Source of the DNA: Phytophthora quininea
Taxonomy: Eukaryota; Oomycota; Peronosporomycetes; Peronosporales; Peronosporaceae
Assembly (NCBI GenBank): GCA_011947345.1
Contig: JAAVTG010000799.1
Coordinates: 1 to 64,000 of the forward strand
Direction: 5' to 3'
DNA length: 64,000 bases
Positions 1 to 12,233 of this stretch are shown piece by piece. Position numbers and translations under genes: made by a program. Under the pieces are notes generated by a model. That model searched no databases. It saw only the letters and a list, made by a program, of their open reading frames with translations, and was not told the origin of the DNA. Numbering within the stretch: the first letter of the stretch is position 1; each line of letters starts with the position of its first letter.

Positions 1-11
1 GCTACATCCCC
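1..11 (-). tRNA. tRNA-Ala(AGC), 5' fragment cut by window edge
   Basis: The first 11 bases are the complement of the 5' end of the tRNA found complete in each following unit. The rest of this copy lies outside the window. Confidence 0.85.
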
Positions 12-270
12 TGGACAACAACTTACTCGCCCTACCACATCACAAACACACCAAAAACAAAACCGCACCAACACACACTCCAAAAGCGCCGCCACAACGC
101 CACAAACCATTCCTGGATCCCGCGACACCGCCTACGGTCATCAACACCAACCACAAACACCAAACAACACGACCGCCACCACCGCGGATCCATCTATTGA
201 GCACCATGTTACCGAGCAACGGCGCGCCATCACCGCGCTACACTTCACGCGTCCTCAACGTCATCCCTTC

Positions 271-340
271 ACCTGGAATGACCTGGAATGACCTGGAATG
301 ACCTGGAATGACCTGGAATGACCTGGAATGACCTGGAATG
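271..340. repeat. Decamer minisatellite (ACCTGGAATG)n, first of 19 tracts
   Basis: Seven perfect copies here. An equivalent tract occurs in every unit, for example 14721-14800 (8 copies), 18028-18117 (9), 19161-19260 (10) and 20327-20426 (10). Left-hand units contain imperfect members such as ACCTGAATG (around 4735-4780, 8030-8100 and 9120-9200); right-hand units are perfect and longer. Confidence 0.97.
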
Positions 341-811
341 CAGATCTCGCGCGATCGCTCGCACGCGCGCGCGTCGCGAATCTGTTCGGCCACGCGCCCT
401 CGCCGACTCGGTCGTCTATGCATTGGCCAAGCCTAGAGTCACCTTGCTGTTCGCAAGACCGTGTGCGGCCCGCCTGGTTGGAGGCTTCTCTGCTGTCTCG
501 GTTGCAGGCTTCTGTGGAAACGTTTCCATCTGTATGAAGTTGGTCTCGCTCCACCCACGTGCCCCTGTTGGTCCCCGCCTACTCTACCTAGCCGTCCACA
601 AAATGCAGCAACAACGTTGCCCATGACGGCGCTTAGTGGCACGGACGCGCGCACACAGCCGACACACCGCGTGCAGTCTTCCCGTCGCCTCCGCCCGTGT
701 CTCCGCCCGTGTCTCCCGTTTCTCCGTTTCTCACAGATTCACAGTTGCTGGATGTCCAGCTTCGCCGGGAACCGGCACAGCCTACACGAGTCCCTTCCTC
801 CGCGCGAAAGC

Positions 812-893
812 GGCAATCGACAAGCGGCAAGCGGCAAGCGACAAGCGGCAAGGGCAAGCGACAAGCGACAAGCGACAAGCGACAAGCGAAGAT
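812..893. repeat. Heptamer minisatellite AAGCGGC/AAGCGAC, first of 18 tracts
   Basis: Tandem 7-bp words alternating between AAGCGGC and AAGCGAC. The tract recurs in every unit with different copy number and a different order of the two words. Since 7 is not a multiple of 3, all three frames read Asp-Lys-Arg-Gln-Ala-like repeats, which explains the spurious open frames. Confidence 0.95.
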
Positions 894-922
894 GCCAGCC
901 ACAGGGCCTTGCAGCAGTCAAC

Positions 923-930
923 AAAAAAAA
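923..930 (-). terminator. Pol III terminator of tRNA copy 1 (T8), distal
   Basis: Eight A on the + strand read as T8 on the tRNA strand. It is the first run of four or more T after the tRNA 3' end, 98 nt downstream. The same position holds T5-T8 or TTTTCTTTT in every unit (for example around 2045, 4287, 9830, 15391 and 19884), so each copy is predicted to give a precursor with a 3' trailer of roughly 95-100 nt. No T4 run occurs in the intervening trailer. Confidence 0.7.
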
Positions 931-1028
931 TGTTACTCAAGGTCGGCAGATTTCGCAGACGAACCGCGAAGTGCACATTTGGGAAAGTGCTGGTGCCAAC
1001 TGCTTCTATCACAGTAACACGACCAGAT

Positions 1029-1101
1029 TGGAGAAGCAGGGTATCGATCCCTGTACCTCTCGCATGCTAAGCGAGCGCTCTACCATTTGAGCTACATCCC
1101 C
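1029..1101 (-). tRNA. tRNA-Ala(AGC) copy 1, intact
   Basis: A 73-nt cloverleaf reads on the minus strand. The acceptor stem is GGGGATG/CTTCTCC with discriminator A73, the D-stem GCTC/GAGC, the anticodon stem CTCGC/GCGAG around TTAGCAT (anticodon AGC), and the T-stem CAGGG/CCCTG around ATCGATA. Pairing G3 with T70 gives the G3:U70 wobble that is the known identity element for alanyl-tRNA synthetase. One U6-U67 mismatch sits in the acceptor stem, and T-loop position 54 is A rather than T. Box A (TAGCTCAAATGG) and box B (GATCGATAC) are present. There is no intron and CCA is not encoded. Confidence 0.96.
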
Positions 1102-2146
1102 TGGACAACAACTTACTCGCCCTACCACATCACAAACACCAAAAACAAACCGCACCAACACACACTCCAAAAGCGCCGCCACAACGCTCACAAACCATTC
1201 CTGGATCCCGCGACACCGCCTACGGTCATCAACACCAACCACAAACACCAAACAACACGACCGCCACCACCGCGGATCCATCTATTGAGCACCATGTTAC
1301 CGAGCAACGGCGCGCCATCACCGCGCTACACTTCTCCCCACGTCCTCAACGTCATCCCTTCACCTGGAATGACTGGAATGACCTGGAATGACCTGGAATG
1401 ACCTGGAATGACCTGGAATGACCTGAATGCAGATCTCGCGCGAAAGATCGCTCGCATGCGCGCGCGCGTCGCGAATCTGTTCGGCCACAGCGCGCCCTCG
1501 CCGACTCGGTCGTCTATGCATTGGCCAAGCTTCTAGAGTCACCTTGCTGTTCGCAAGACCGTGCGGCCCGCCTGGTTGGAGGCTTCTCTGCTGTCTCGGT
1601 TGCAGGCTTCTGTGGAAACGTTTCCATCTGTATGAAGTTGGTCTCGCTCCACCCACGCGTGCCCCCGGTCCCCGCCTACTCTACCTAGCCGTCCACAAAA
1701 TGCAGCAACAACGTTGCCCATGACGGCGCTAGTGGCACGGACGCGCGCACACACAGCCGACACACCGCGTGCAGTCGCCTTCCCGTCGCCTCCGCCCGTG
1801 TCTCCGCCCGTGTCTCCGTTTCTCCCGTTTCTCAGATTCACAGTTGCTGGATGTCCACTAGCTTCGCCGGGAACCGGCACAGCCTACACGAGTCCCTTCC
1901 TCCTCCGCAAGGCGAAAGCGGCAATCGACAAGCGGCAAGCGGCAAGCGACAAGCGGCATGCGGCAAGCGACAAGCGGCAAGCGGCGCGACACAAGCGACA
2001 AGCGACAAGCGAAGATGCCAGCCACAGGCCTTGCAGCAGTCAACAAAAAAATGTTACTCAAGGTCGGCAGATTTCGCAGACGAACCGCGAAGTGCACATT
2101 TAAAGTGCTGGTGCCAACTGCTTCTATCACAGTAACACGACCAGAT

Positions 2147-2219
2147 TGGAGAAGCAGGGTATCGATCCCTGTACCTCTCGCATGCTAAGCGAGCGCTCTA
2201 CCATTTGAGCTACATCCCC
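2147..2219 (-). tRNA. tRNA-Ala(AGC) copy 2, intact
   Basis: The 73-nt sequence is the same as copy 1. The trailer differs: a CATTTGGGAAAG segment is shortened to CATTTAAAG just downstream. Confidence 0.95.
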
Positions 2220-3278
2220 TGGACAACAACTTACTCGCCCTACCACATCACAAACACACCAAAACAAACCGCACCAACACACTCCAAAGCGCCGCCACAA
2301 CGCTCACAAACCATTCCTGGATCCCGCGACACCGCCTACGGTCATCAACACCAACCACAAACACCAAACAACACGACCGCCACCACCGCGGATCCATCTA
2401 TTGAGCACCATGTTACCGAGCAACGGCGCGCCATCACCGCGCTACACTTCTCCCCACGCGTCCTCAACGTCATCCCTTCACCTGGAATGACCTGGAATGA
2501 CCTGGAATGACCTGGAATGACCTGGAATGACCTGGAATGACCTGGAATGCAGATCTCGCGCGAAAGATCGCTCGCATGCGCGCGCGTCGCGAATCTGTTC
2601 GGCCACAGCGCGCCCTCGCCGACTCGGTCGTCTATGCATTGGCCAAGCTTCTAGAGTCACCTTGCTGTTCGCAAGACCGTGTGCGGCCCGCCTGGTTGGA
2701 GGCTTCTCTGCTGTCTCGGTTGCAGGCTTCTGTGGAAACGTTTCCATCTGTATGAAGTTGGTCTCCACCCACGCGTGCCCCCGTTGGTCCCCGCCTACTC
2801 TACCTAGCCGTCCACAAAATGCAGCAACAACGTTGCCCATGACGGCGCTAGTGGCACGGACGCGCGCACACAGCCGACACACCGCGTGCAGTCGCCTTCC
2901 GTCGCCTCCGCCCGTGTCTCCGCCCGTGTCTCCCGTTTCTCCCGTTTCTCACAGATTCACAGTTGCTGGATGTCCACTAGCTTCGCCGGGAACCGGCACA
3001 GCCTACACGAGTCCCTTCCTCCTCCGCAAGGCGAAAGCGGCAATCGACAAGCGGCAAGCGGCAAGCGACAAGCGGCAAGCGGCAAGCGACAAGCGGCAAG
3101 CGGCAAGCGACAAGCGACAAGCGACAAGCGACAAGCGAAGATGCCAGCCACAGGGCCTTGCAGCAGTCAACAAAAGAAAATGTTACTCAAGGTCGGCAGA
3201 TTTCGCAGACGAACCGCGAAGTGCACATTTGGGAAAGTGCTGGTGCCAACTGCTTCTATCACAGTAACACGACCAGAT

Positions 3279-3351
3279 TGGAGAAGCAGGGTATCGATCC
3301 CTGTACCTCTCGCATGCTAAGCGAGCGCTCTACCATTTGAGCTACATCCCC
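3279..3351 (-). tRNA. tRNA-Ala(AGC) copy 3, intact
   Basis: Intact 73-nt copy. Its terminator is TTTTCTTTT rather than an unbroken T-run. Confidence 0.95.
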
Positions 3352-4387
3352 TGGACAACAACTTACTCGCCCTACCACATCACAAACACACCAAAAACAA
3401 ACCGCACCAACACACACTCCAAAAGCGCCGCCACAACGCTCACAAACCATTCCTGGATCCCGCGACACCGCCTACGGTCATCAACACCAACCACAAACAC
3501 CAAACAACACGACCGCCACCACCGCGGATCCATCTATTGAGCACCATGTTACCGAGCAACGGCGCGCCATCACCGCGCTACACTTCTCCCCACGCGTCCT
3601 CAACGTCATCCCTTCACCTGGAATGACCTGGAATGACCTGGAATGACCTGGAATGACCTGGAATGACCTGGAATGACCTGGAATGCAGATCTCGCGCGAA
3701 AGATCGCTCGCACGCGCGCGCGTCGCGAATCTGTTCGGCCAGCGCGCCCTCGCCGACTCGGTCGTCTATGCATTGGCCAAGCTTCTAGAGTCACCTTGCT
3801 GTTCGCAAGACCGTGTGCGGCCCGCCTGGTTGGAGGCTTCTCTGCTGTCTCGGTTGCAGGCTTCTGTGGAAACGTTTCCATCTGTATGAAGTTGGTCTCG
3901 CTCCACCCACGCGTGCCCCCGTTGGTCCCCGCCTACTCTACCTAGCCGTCCACAAAATGCAGCAACAACGTTGCCCATGACGGCGCTAGTGGCACGGACG
4001 CGCACACACAGCCGACACACCGCGTGCAGTCGCCTTCCCGTCGCCTCCGCCCGTGTCTCCGCCCGTGTCTCCCGTTTCTCCCGTTTCTCACAGATTCACA
4101 GTTGCTGGATGTCCACTAGCTTCGCCGGGAACCGGCACAGCCTACACGAGTCCCTTCCTCCTCCGCAAGGCGAAAGCGGCAATCGACAAGCGGCAAGCGG
4201 CAAGCGACAAGCGGCAAGCGGCAAGCGACAAGCGACAAGCGAGACAAGCGAAGATGCCAGCCACAGGGCCTTGCAGCAGTCAACAAAAATGTTACTCAAG
4301 GTCGGCAGATTTCGCAGACGAACCGCGAAGTGCACATTTGGGAAAGTGCTGGTGCCAACTGCTTCTATCACAGTAACACGACCAGAT

Positions 4388-4458
4388 TGGAGAAGCAGGG
4401 TATCGATCCCTGTACTCTCGCATGCTAAGCGAGCGCTCTACCATTTGAGCTACATCCC
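4388..4458 (-). tRNA. tRNA-Ala(AGC) copy 4, two single-base deletions
   Basis: 71 nt. One base is missing between the anticodon stem and the T-stem (GAGAGTAC instead of GAGAGGTAC), and one G is missing from the 5' GGGG, so the acceptor stem loses a pair. Either a decayed copy or sequence error in homopolymers. Confidence 0.85.
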
Positions 4459-5491
4459 TGGACAACAACTTACTCGCCCTACCACATCACAAACACACCA
4501 AAAACAAACCGCACCAACACACACTCCAAAAGCGCCGCCACAACGCTCACAAACCATTCCTGGATCCCGCGACACCGCCTACGGTCATCAACACCAACCA
4601 CAAACACCAAACAACACGACCGCCACCACCGCGGATCCATCTATTGAGCACCGAGCAACGGCGCGCCATCACCGCGCTACACTTCTCCCCACGCGTCCTC
4701 AACGTCATCCCTTCACCTGGAATGACCTGGAATGACCTGAATGACCTGGAATGACCTGAATGACCTGAATGACCTGGAATGCAGATCTCGCGCGAAAGAT
4801 CGCTCGCATGCGCGCGTCGCGAATCTGTTCGGCCACAGCGCGCCCTCGCCGACTCGGTCGTCTATGCATTGGCCAAGCTTCTAGAGTCACCTTGCTGTTC
4901 GCAAGACCGTGTGCGGCCCGCCTGGTTGGAGGCTTCTCTGCTGTCTCGGTTGCAGGCTTCTGTGGAAACGTTTCCATCTGTATGAAGTTGGTCTCGCTCC
5001 ACCCACGCGTGCCCCCGTTGGTCCCCGCCTACTCTACCTAGCCGTCCACAAAATGCAGCAACAACGTTGCCCATGACGGCGCTAGTGGCACGGACGCGCA
5101 CAGCCGACACACCGCGTGCAGTCGCCTTCCTGTCGCCTCCGCCCGTGTCTCCGCCCGTGTCTCCTGTTTCTCCTGTTTCTCACATTCACAGTTGCTGGAT
5201 GTCCACTAGCTTCGCGGGAACCGGCACAGCCTACACGAGTCCCTTCCTCCGCAAGGCGAAAGCGGCAATCGACAAGCGGCAAGCGGCAAGCGACAAGCGG
5301 CGCGCAAAGCGACAAGCGGAAGCGACAAGCGACAAGCGACAAGCGACAAGCGAAGATGCCAGCCACAGGCCTTGCAGCAGTCAACAAAAGAAAATGTTAC
5401 TCAAGGTCGGCAGATTTCGCAGACGAACCGCGAAGTGCACATTTGGGAAAGTGCTGGTGCCAACTGCTTTATCACAGTAACACGACCAGAT

Positions 5492-5564
5492 TGGAGAAGC
5501 AGGGTATCGATCCCTGTACCTCTCGCATGCTAAGCGAGCGCTCTACCATTTGAGCTACATCCCC
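5492..5564 (-). tRNA. tRNA-Ala(AGC) copy 5, intact
   Basis: Intact 73-nt copy. A C is missing in the trailer (CTGCTTTATC instead of CTGCTTCTATC), outside the mature tRNA. Confidence 0.95.
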
Positions 5565-6578
5565 TGGACAACAACTTACTCGCCCTACCACATCACAAAC
5601 ACACCAAAAACAAACCGCACCAACACACACTCCAAAAGCCGCCACAACGCTCACAAACCATTCCTGGATCCCGCGACACCGCCTACGGTCATCAACACCA
5701 ACCACAAACACCAAACAACACGACCGCCACCACCGCGGATCCATCTATTGAGCACCATGTTACCGAGCAACGGCGCGCCATCACCGCGCTACACCTCCCA
5801 CGTCCTCAACGTCATCCTTCACCTGGAATGACCTGGAATGACCTGGAATGACCTGGAATGACCTGGAATGACCTGAATGACCTGAATGCAGATCTCGCGC
5901 GAAAGATCGCTCGCATGCGCGCGCGCGTCGCGAATCTGTTCGGCCACAGCGCGCCCTCGCCGACTCGGTCGTCTATGCATTGGCCAAGCTTCTAGAGTCA
6001 CCTTGCTGTTCGCAAGACCGTGCGGCCCGCCTGGTTGAGGCTTCTGCTGTCTCGGTTGCAGGCTTCTGTGGAAACGTTTCCATCTGTATGAAGTTGGTCT
6101 CGCTCCACCCACGCGTGCCCCCGTTGGTCCCCGCCTACTCTACCTAGCCGTCCACAAAATGCAGCAACAACGTTGCCCATGACGGCGCTAGTGGCACGGA
6201 CGCGCGCACACAGCCGACACACCGCGTGCAGTCGCCTTCCTGTCGCCTCCGCCCGTGTCTCCGCCCGTGTCTCCCGTTTCTCCCGTTTCTCACAGATTCA
6301 CAGTTGCTGGATGTCCACTAGCTTGCTCCGGGAACCGGCACAGCCTACACGAGTCCTTCCTCTCCGGCGAAAGCGGCAAGCGACAAGCGGCAAGCGGCAA
6401 GCGGCAAGCGACAAGCGACAAGCGACAAGCGACAAGCGAAGATGCCAGCCACAGGGCCTTGCAGCAGTCAACAAAAAAAATGTTACTCAAGGTCGGCAGA
6501 TTTCGCAGACGAACCGCGAAGTGCACATTTGGGAAAGTGCTGGTGCCAACTGCTTCTATCACAGTAACACGACCAGAT

Positions 6579-6650
6579 TGGAGAAGCAGGGTATCGATCC
6601 TGTACCTCTCGCATGCTAAGCGAGCGCTCTACCATTTGAGCTACATCCCC
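6579..6650 (-). tRNA. tRNA-Ala(AGC) copy 6, T-stem deletion
   Basis: 72 nt. One base is missing in the T-arm (GATCCTG instead of GATCCCTG on the + strand), which breaks the five-pair T-stem and box B spacing. Probably non-functional if the sequence is right. Confidence 0.85.
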
Positions 6651-7683
6651 TGGACAACAACTTACTCGCCCTACCACATCACAAACACACCAAAACAAAC
6701 CGCACCAACACACTCCAAAAGCGCCGCCACAACGCTCACAAACCATTCCTGGATCCCGCGACACCGCCTACGGTCATCAACACCAACCACAAACACCAAA
6801 CAACACGACCGCCACCACCGCGGATCCATCTATTGAGCACCATGTTACCGAGCAACGGCGCGCCATCACCGCGCTACACTTCTCCCCACGCGTCCTCAAC
6901 GTCATCCCTTCACCTGGAATGACCTGGAATGACCTGGAATGACCTGGAATGACCTGAATGACCTGGAATGACCTGGAATGCAGATCTCGCGCGAAAGATC
7001 GCTCGCACGCGCGCGCGCGTCGCGAATCTGTTCGGCCACAGCGCGCCCTCGCCGACTCGGTCGTCTATGCATTGGCCAAGCTTCTAGAGTCACCTTGCTG
7101 TTCGCAAGACCGTGTGCGGCCCGCCTGGTTGGAGGCTTCTCTGCTGTCTCGGTTGCAGGCTTCTGTGGAAACGTTTCCATCTGTATGAAGTTGGTCTCGC
7201 TCCACCCACGCGTGCCCCGTTGGTCCCCGCCTACTCTACCTAGCCGTCCACAAAATGCAGCAACAACGTTGCCCATGACGGCGCTAGTGGCACGGACGCG
7301 CACACACAGCCGACACACCGCGTGCAGTCGCCTCCCGTCGCCTCCGCCCGTGTCTCCGCCCGTGTCTCCTGTTTCTCCCGTTTCTCACAGATTCACAGTT
7401 GCTGGATGTCCACTAGCTTCGCCGGGAACCGGCACAGCCTACACGAGTCCCTTCCTCCTCCGCAAGGCGAAAGCGGCAAGCGACAAGCGGCAAGCGGCAA
7501 GCGACAAGCGGCAAGCGGCAAGCGACAAGCGACAAGCGACAAGCGAAGATGCCAGCCACAGGGCCTTGCAGCAGTCAACAAAAAATGTTACTCAAGGTCG
7601 GCAGATTTCGCAGACGAACCGCGAAGTGCACATTTGGGAAAGTGCTGGTGCCAACTGCTTCTATCACAGTAACACGACCAGAT

Positions 7684-7755
7684 TGGAGAAGCAGGGTATC
7701 GATCCCTGTACCTCTCGCATGCTAAGCGAGCGCTCTACCATTTGAGCTACATCCC
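7684..7755 (-). tRNA. tRNA-Ala(AGC) copy 7, lacks one 5' G
   Basis: 72 nt. The 5' end reads GGGATG instead of GGGGATG, which removes or shifts the first acceptor pair and the G3:U70 register. Confidence 0.87.
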
Positions 7756-8785
7756 TGGACAACAACTTACTCGCCCTACCACATCACAAACACACCAAAA
7801 CAAACCGCACCAACACACTCCAAAAGCGCCGCCACAACGCTCACAAACCATTCCTGGATCCCGCGACACCGCCTACGGTCATCAACACCAACCACAAACA
7901 CCAAACAACACGACCGCCACCACCGCGGATCCATCTATTGAGCACCATGTTACCGAGCAACGGCGCGCCATCACCGCGCTACACTTCTCCCCACGCGTCC
8001 TCAACGTCATCCCTTCACCTGGAATGACCTGAATGACCTGGAATGACCTGGAATGACCTGACCTGGAATGACCTGGAATGATGACCTGGAATGACCTGAA
8101 TGCAGATCTCGCGCGAAAGATCGCTCGCATGCGCGCGTCGCGAATCTGTTCGGCCACAGCGCGCCCTCGCCGACTCGGTCGTCTATGCATTGGCCAAGCT
8201 TCTAGAGTCACCTTGCTGTTCGCAAGACCGTGTGCGGCCCGCCTGGTTGGAGGCTTCTCTGCTGTCTCGGTTGCAGGCTTCTGTGGAAACGTTTCCATCT
8301 GTATGAAGTTGGTCTCGCTCCACCCACGCGTGCCCCGTTGGTCCCCGCCTACTCTACCTAGCCGTCCACAAAATGCAGCAACAACGTTGCCCATGACGGC
8401 GCTAGTGGCACGGACGCGCGCACACACAGCCGACACACCGCGTGCAGTCGCCTTCCCGCCGCCCGTGTCTCCGCCCGTGTCTCCCGTTTCTCCCGTTTCT
8501 CACAGATTCACAGTTGCTGGATGTCCACTAGCTTCGCCGGGAACCGGCACAGCCTACACGAGTCCCTTCCTCCTCCGCAAGGCGAAAGCGGCAATCGACA
8601 AGCGGCAAGCGGCAAGCGGCAAGCGACAAGCGACAAGCGACAAGCGAAGATGCCAGCCACAGGGCCTTGCAGCAGTCAACAAAAAAATGTTACTCAAGGT
8701 CGGCAGATTTCGCAGACGAACCGCGAAGTGCACATTTGGGAAAGTGCTGGTGCCAACTGCTTCTATCACAGTAACACGACCAGAT

Positions 8786-8857
8786 TGGAGAAGCAGGGTA
8801 TCGATCCCTGTACCTCTCGCATGCTAAGCGAGCGCTCTACCATTTGAGCTACATCCC
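8786..8857 (-). tRNA. tRNA-Ala(AGC) copy 8, lacks one 5' G
   Basis: 72 nt with the same missing 5' G as copy 7; otherwise identical to the intact copies. Confidence 0.87.
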
Positions 8858-9934
8858 TGGACAACAACTTACTCGCCCTACCACATCACAAACACACCAA
8901 AACAAACCGCACCAACACACACCCAAAAGCGCCGCCACAACGCTCACAAACCATTCCTGGATCCCGCGACACCGCCTACGGTCATCAACACCAACCACAA
9001 ACACCAAACAACACGACCGCCACCACCGCGGATCCATCTATTGAGCACCATGTTACCGAGCAACGGCGCGCCATCACCGCGCTACACTTCCCCACGCGTC
9101 CTCAACGTCATCCCTTCACCTGGAATGACCTGACCTGAATGACCTGGAATGACCTGGAATGACCTGAATGACCTGGAATGACCTGGAATGACCTGGAATG
9201 CAGATCTCGCGCGAAAGATCGCTCGCATGCGCGCGCGCGTCGCGAATCTGTTCGGCCACAGCGCGCCTCGCCGACTCGGTCGTCTATGCATTGGCCAAGC
9301 TTCTAGAGTCACCTTGCTGTTCGCAAGACCGTGTGCGGCCCGCCTGGTTGGAGGCTTCTCTGCTGTCTCGGTTGCAGGCTTCTGTGGAAACGTTTCCATC
9401 TGTATGAAGTTGGTCTCGCTCCACCCACGCGTGCCCCCGTTGGTCCCCGCCTACTCTACCTAGCCGTCCACAAAATGCAGCAACAACGTTGCCCATGACG
9501 GCGCTAGTGGCACGGACGCGCGCACACACAGCCGACACACCGCGTGCAGTCGCCTTCCCGTCGCCTCCGCCCGTGTCTCCGCCCGTGTCTCCGTTTCTCC
9601 CGTTTCTCACAGATTCACAGTTGCTGGATGTCCACTAGCTTCGCCGGGAACCGGCACAGCCTACACGAGTCCCTTCCTCCTCCGCAAGGCGAAAGCGGCA
9701 ATCGACAAGCGGCAAGCGGCAAGCGACAAGCGGCAAGCGGCAAGCGACAAGCGGCAAGCGGCAAGCGACAAGCGACAAGCGACAAGCGACAAGCGAAGAT
9801 GCCAGCCACAGGGCCTTGCAGCAGTCAACAAAAAAATGTTACTCAAGGTCGGCAGATTTCGCAGACGAACCGCGAAGTGCACATTTGGGAAAGTGCTGGT
9901 GCCAACTGCTTCTATCACAGTAACACGACCAGAT

Positions 9935-10005
9935 TGGAGAAGCAGGGTATCGATCCCTGTACCTCGCATGCTAAGCGAGCGCTCTACCATTTGAGCTACA
10001 TCCCC
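9935..10005 (-). tRNA. tRNA-Ala(AGC) copy 9, 2-nt variable-loop deletion
   Basis: 71 nt. Two bases (AG) are missing after the anticodon stem. The stem GCGAG can still pair, but the variable loop is shortened to about three bases. Confidence 0.87.
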
Positions 10006-11052
10006 TGGACAACAACTTACTCGCCCTACCACATCACAAACACACCAAAAACAAACCGCACCAACACACACCCAAAAGCGCCGCCACAACGCTCACAAAC
10101 CATTCCTGGATCCCGCGACACCGCCTACGGTCATCAACACCAACCACAAACACCAAACAACACGACCGCCACCACCGCGGATCCATCTATTGAGCACCAT
10201 GTTACCGAGCAACGGCGCGCCATCACCGCGCTACACTTCTCCCCCACGTCCTCAACGTCATCCCTTCACCTGGAATGACCTGGAATGACCTGGAATGACC
10301 TGGAATGACCTGGAATGACCTGGAATGCAGATCTCGCGCGAAAGATCGCTCGCATGCGCGCGCGCGTCGCGAATCTGTTCGGCCACAGCGCGCCCTCGCC
10401 GACTCGGTCGTCTATGCATTGGCCAAGCTTCTAGAGTCACCTTGCTGTTCGCAAGACCGTGTGCGGCCCGCCTGGTTGGAGGCTTCTCTGCTGTCTCGGT
10501 TGCAGGCTTCTGTGGAAACGTTTCCATCTGTATGAAGTTGGTCTCGCTCCACCCACGCGTGCCCCCGTTGGTCCCCGCCTACTCTACCTAGCCGTCCACA
10601 AAATGCAGCAACAACGTTGCCCATGACGGCGCTAGTGGCACGGACGCGCGCACACAGCCGACACACCGCGTGCAGTCGCCTTCCTGTCGCCTCCGCCCGT
10701 GTCTCCGCCCGTGTCTCCCGTTTCTCCTGTTTCTCACAGATTCACAGTTGCTGGATGTCCACTAGCTTCGCCGGGAACCGGCACAGCCTACACGAGTCCC
10801 TTCCTCCGCAAGGCGAAAGCGGCAATCGACAAGCGGCAAGCGGCACAAGCGGCAAGCGGCAAGCGACAAGCGGCAAGCGGCAAGCGACAAGCGACAAGCG
10901 ACAAGCGACAAGCGAAGATGCCAGCCACAGGGCCTTGCAGCAGTCAACAAAAAATGTTACTCAAGGTCGGCAGATTTCGCAGACGAACCGCGAAGTGCAC
11001 ATTTGGGAAAGTGCTGGTGCCAACTGCTTCTATCACAGTAACACGACCAGAT

Positions 11053-11125
11053 TGGAGAAGCAGGGTATCGATCCCTGTACCTCTCGCATGCTAAGCGAGC
11101 GCTCTACCATTTGAGCTACATCCCC
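11053..11125 (-). tRNA. tRNA-Ala(AGC) copy 10, intact
   Basis: Intact 73-nt copy, the first of nine consecutive intact copies. Confidence 0.95.
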
Positions 11126-12160
11126 TGGACAACAACTTACTCGCCCTACCACATCACAAACACACCAAAAACAAACCGCACCAACACACACTCCAAAAGC
11201 GCCGCCACAACGCTCACAAACCATTCCTGGATCCCGCGACACCGCCTACGGTCATCAACACCAACCACAAACACCAAACAACACGACCGCCACCACCGCG
11301 GATCCATCTATTGAGCACCATGTTACCGAGCAACGGCGCGCCATCACCGCGCTACACTTCTCCCCACGCGTCCTCAACGTCATCCCTTCACCTGGAATGA
11401 CCTGGAATGACCTGGAATGACCTGGAATGACCTGGAATGACCTGGAATGACCTGGAATGCAGATCTCGCGCGAAAGATCGCTCGCATGCGCGCGCGCGTC
11501 GCGAATCTGTTCGGCCACAGCGCGCCCTCGCCGACTCGGTCGTCTATGCATTGGCCAAGCTTCTAGAGTCACCTTGCTGTTCGCAAGACCGTGTGCGGCC
11601 CGCCTGGTTGGAGGCTTCTCTGCTGTCTCGGTTGCAGGCTTCTGTGGAAACGTTTCCATCTGTATGAAGTTGGTCTCGCTCCACCCACGCGTGCCCCCGT
11701 TGGTCCCCGCCTACTCTACCTAGCCGTCCACAAAATGCAGCAACAACGTTGCCCATGACGGCGCTAGTGGCACGGACGCGCGCACACACAGCCGACACAC
11801 CGCGTGCAGTCGCCTTCCGTCGCCTCCGCCCGTGTCTCCGCCCGTGTCTCCCGTTTCTCCCGTTTCTCACAGATTCACAGTTGCTGGATGTCCACTAGCT
11901 TCGCCGGGAACCGGCACAGCCTACACGAGTCCCTTCCTCCTCCGCAAGGCGAAAGCGGCAATCGACAAGCGGCAAGCGGCAAGCGACAAGCGACAAGCGA
12001 CAAGCGACAAGCGACAAGCAGAAGATGCCAGCCACAGGGCCTTGCAGCAGTCAACAAAAAAATGTTACTCAAGGTCGGCAGATTTCGCAGACGAACCGCG
12101 AAGTGCACATTTGGGAAAGTGCTGGTGCCAACTGCTTCTATCACAGTAACACGACCAGAT

Positions 12161-12233
12161 TGGAGAAGCAGGGTATCGATCCCTGTACCTCTCGCATGCT
12201 AAGCGAGCGCTCTACCATTTGAGCTACATCCCC
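12161..12233 (-). tRNA. tRNA-Ala(AGC) copy 11, intact
   Basis: Intact 73-nt copy; terminator T7. Confidence 0.95.
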
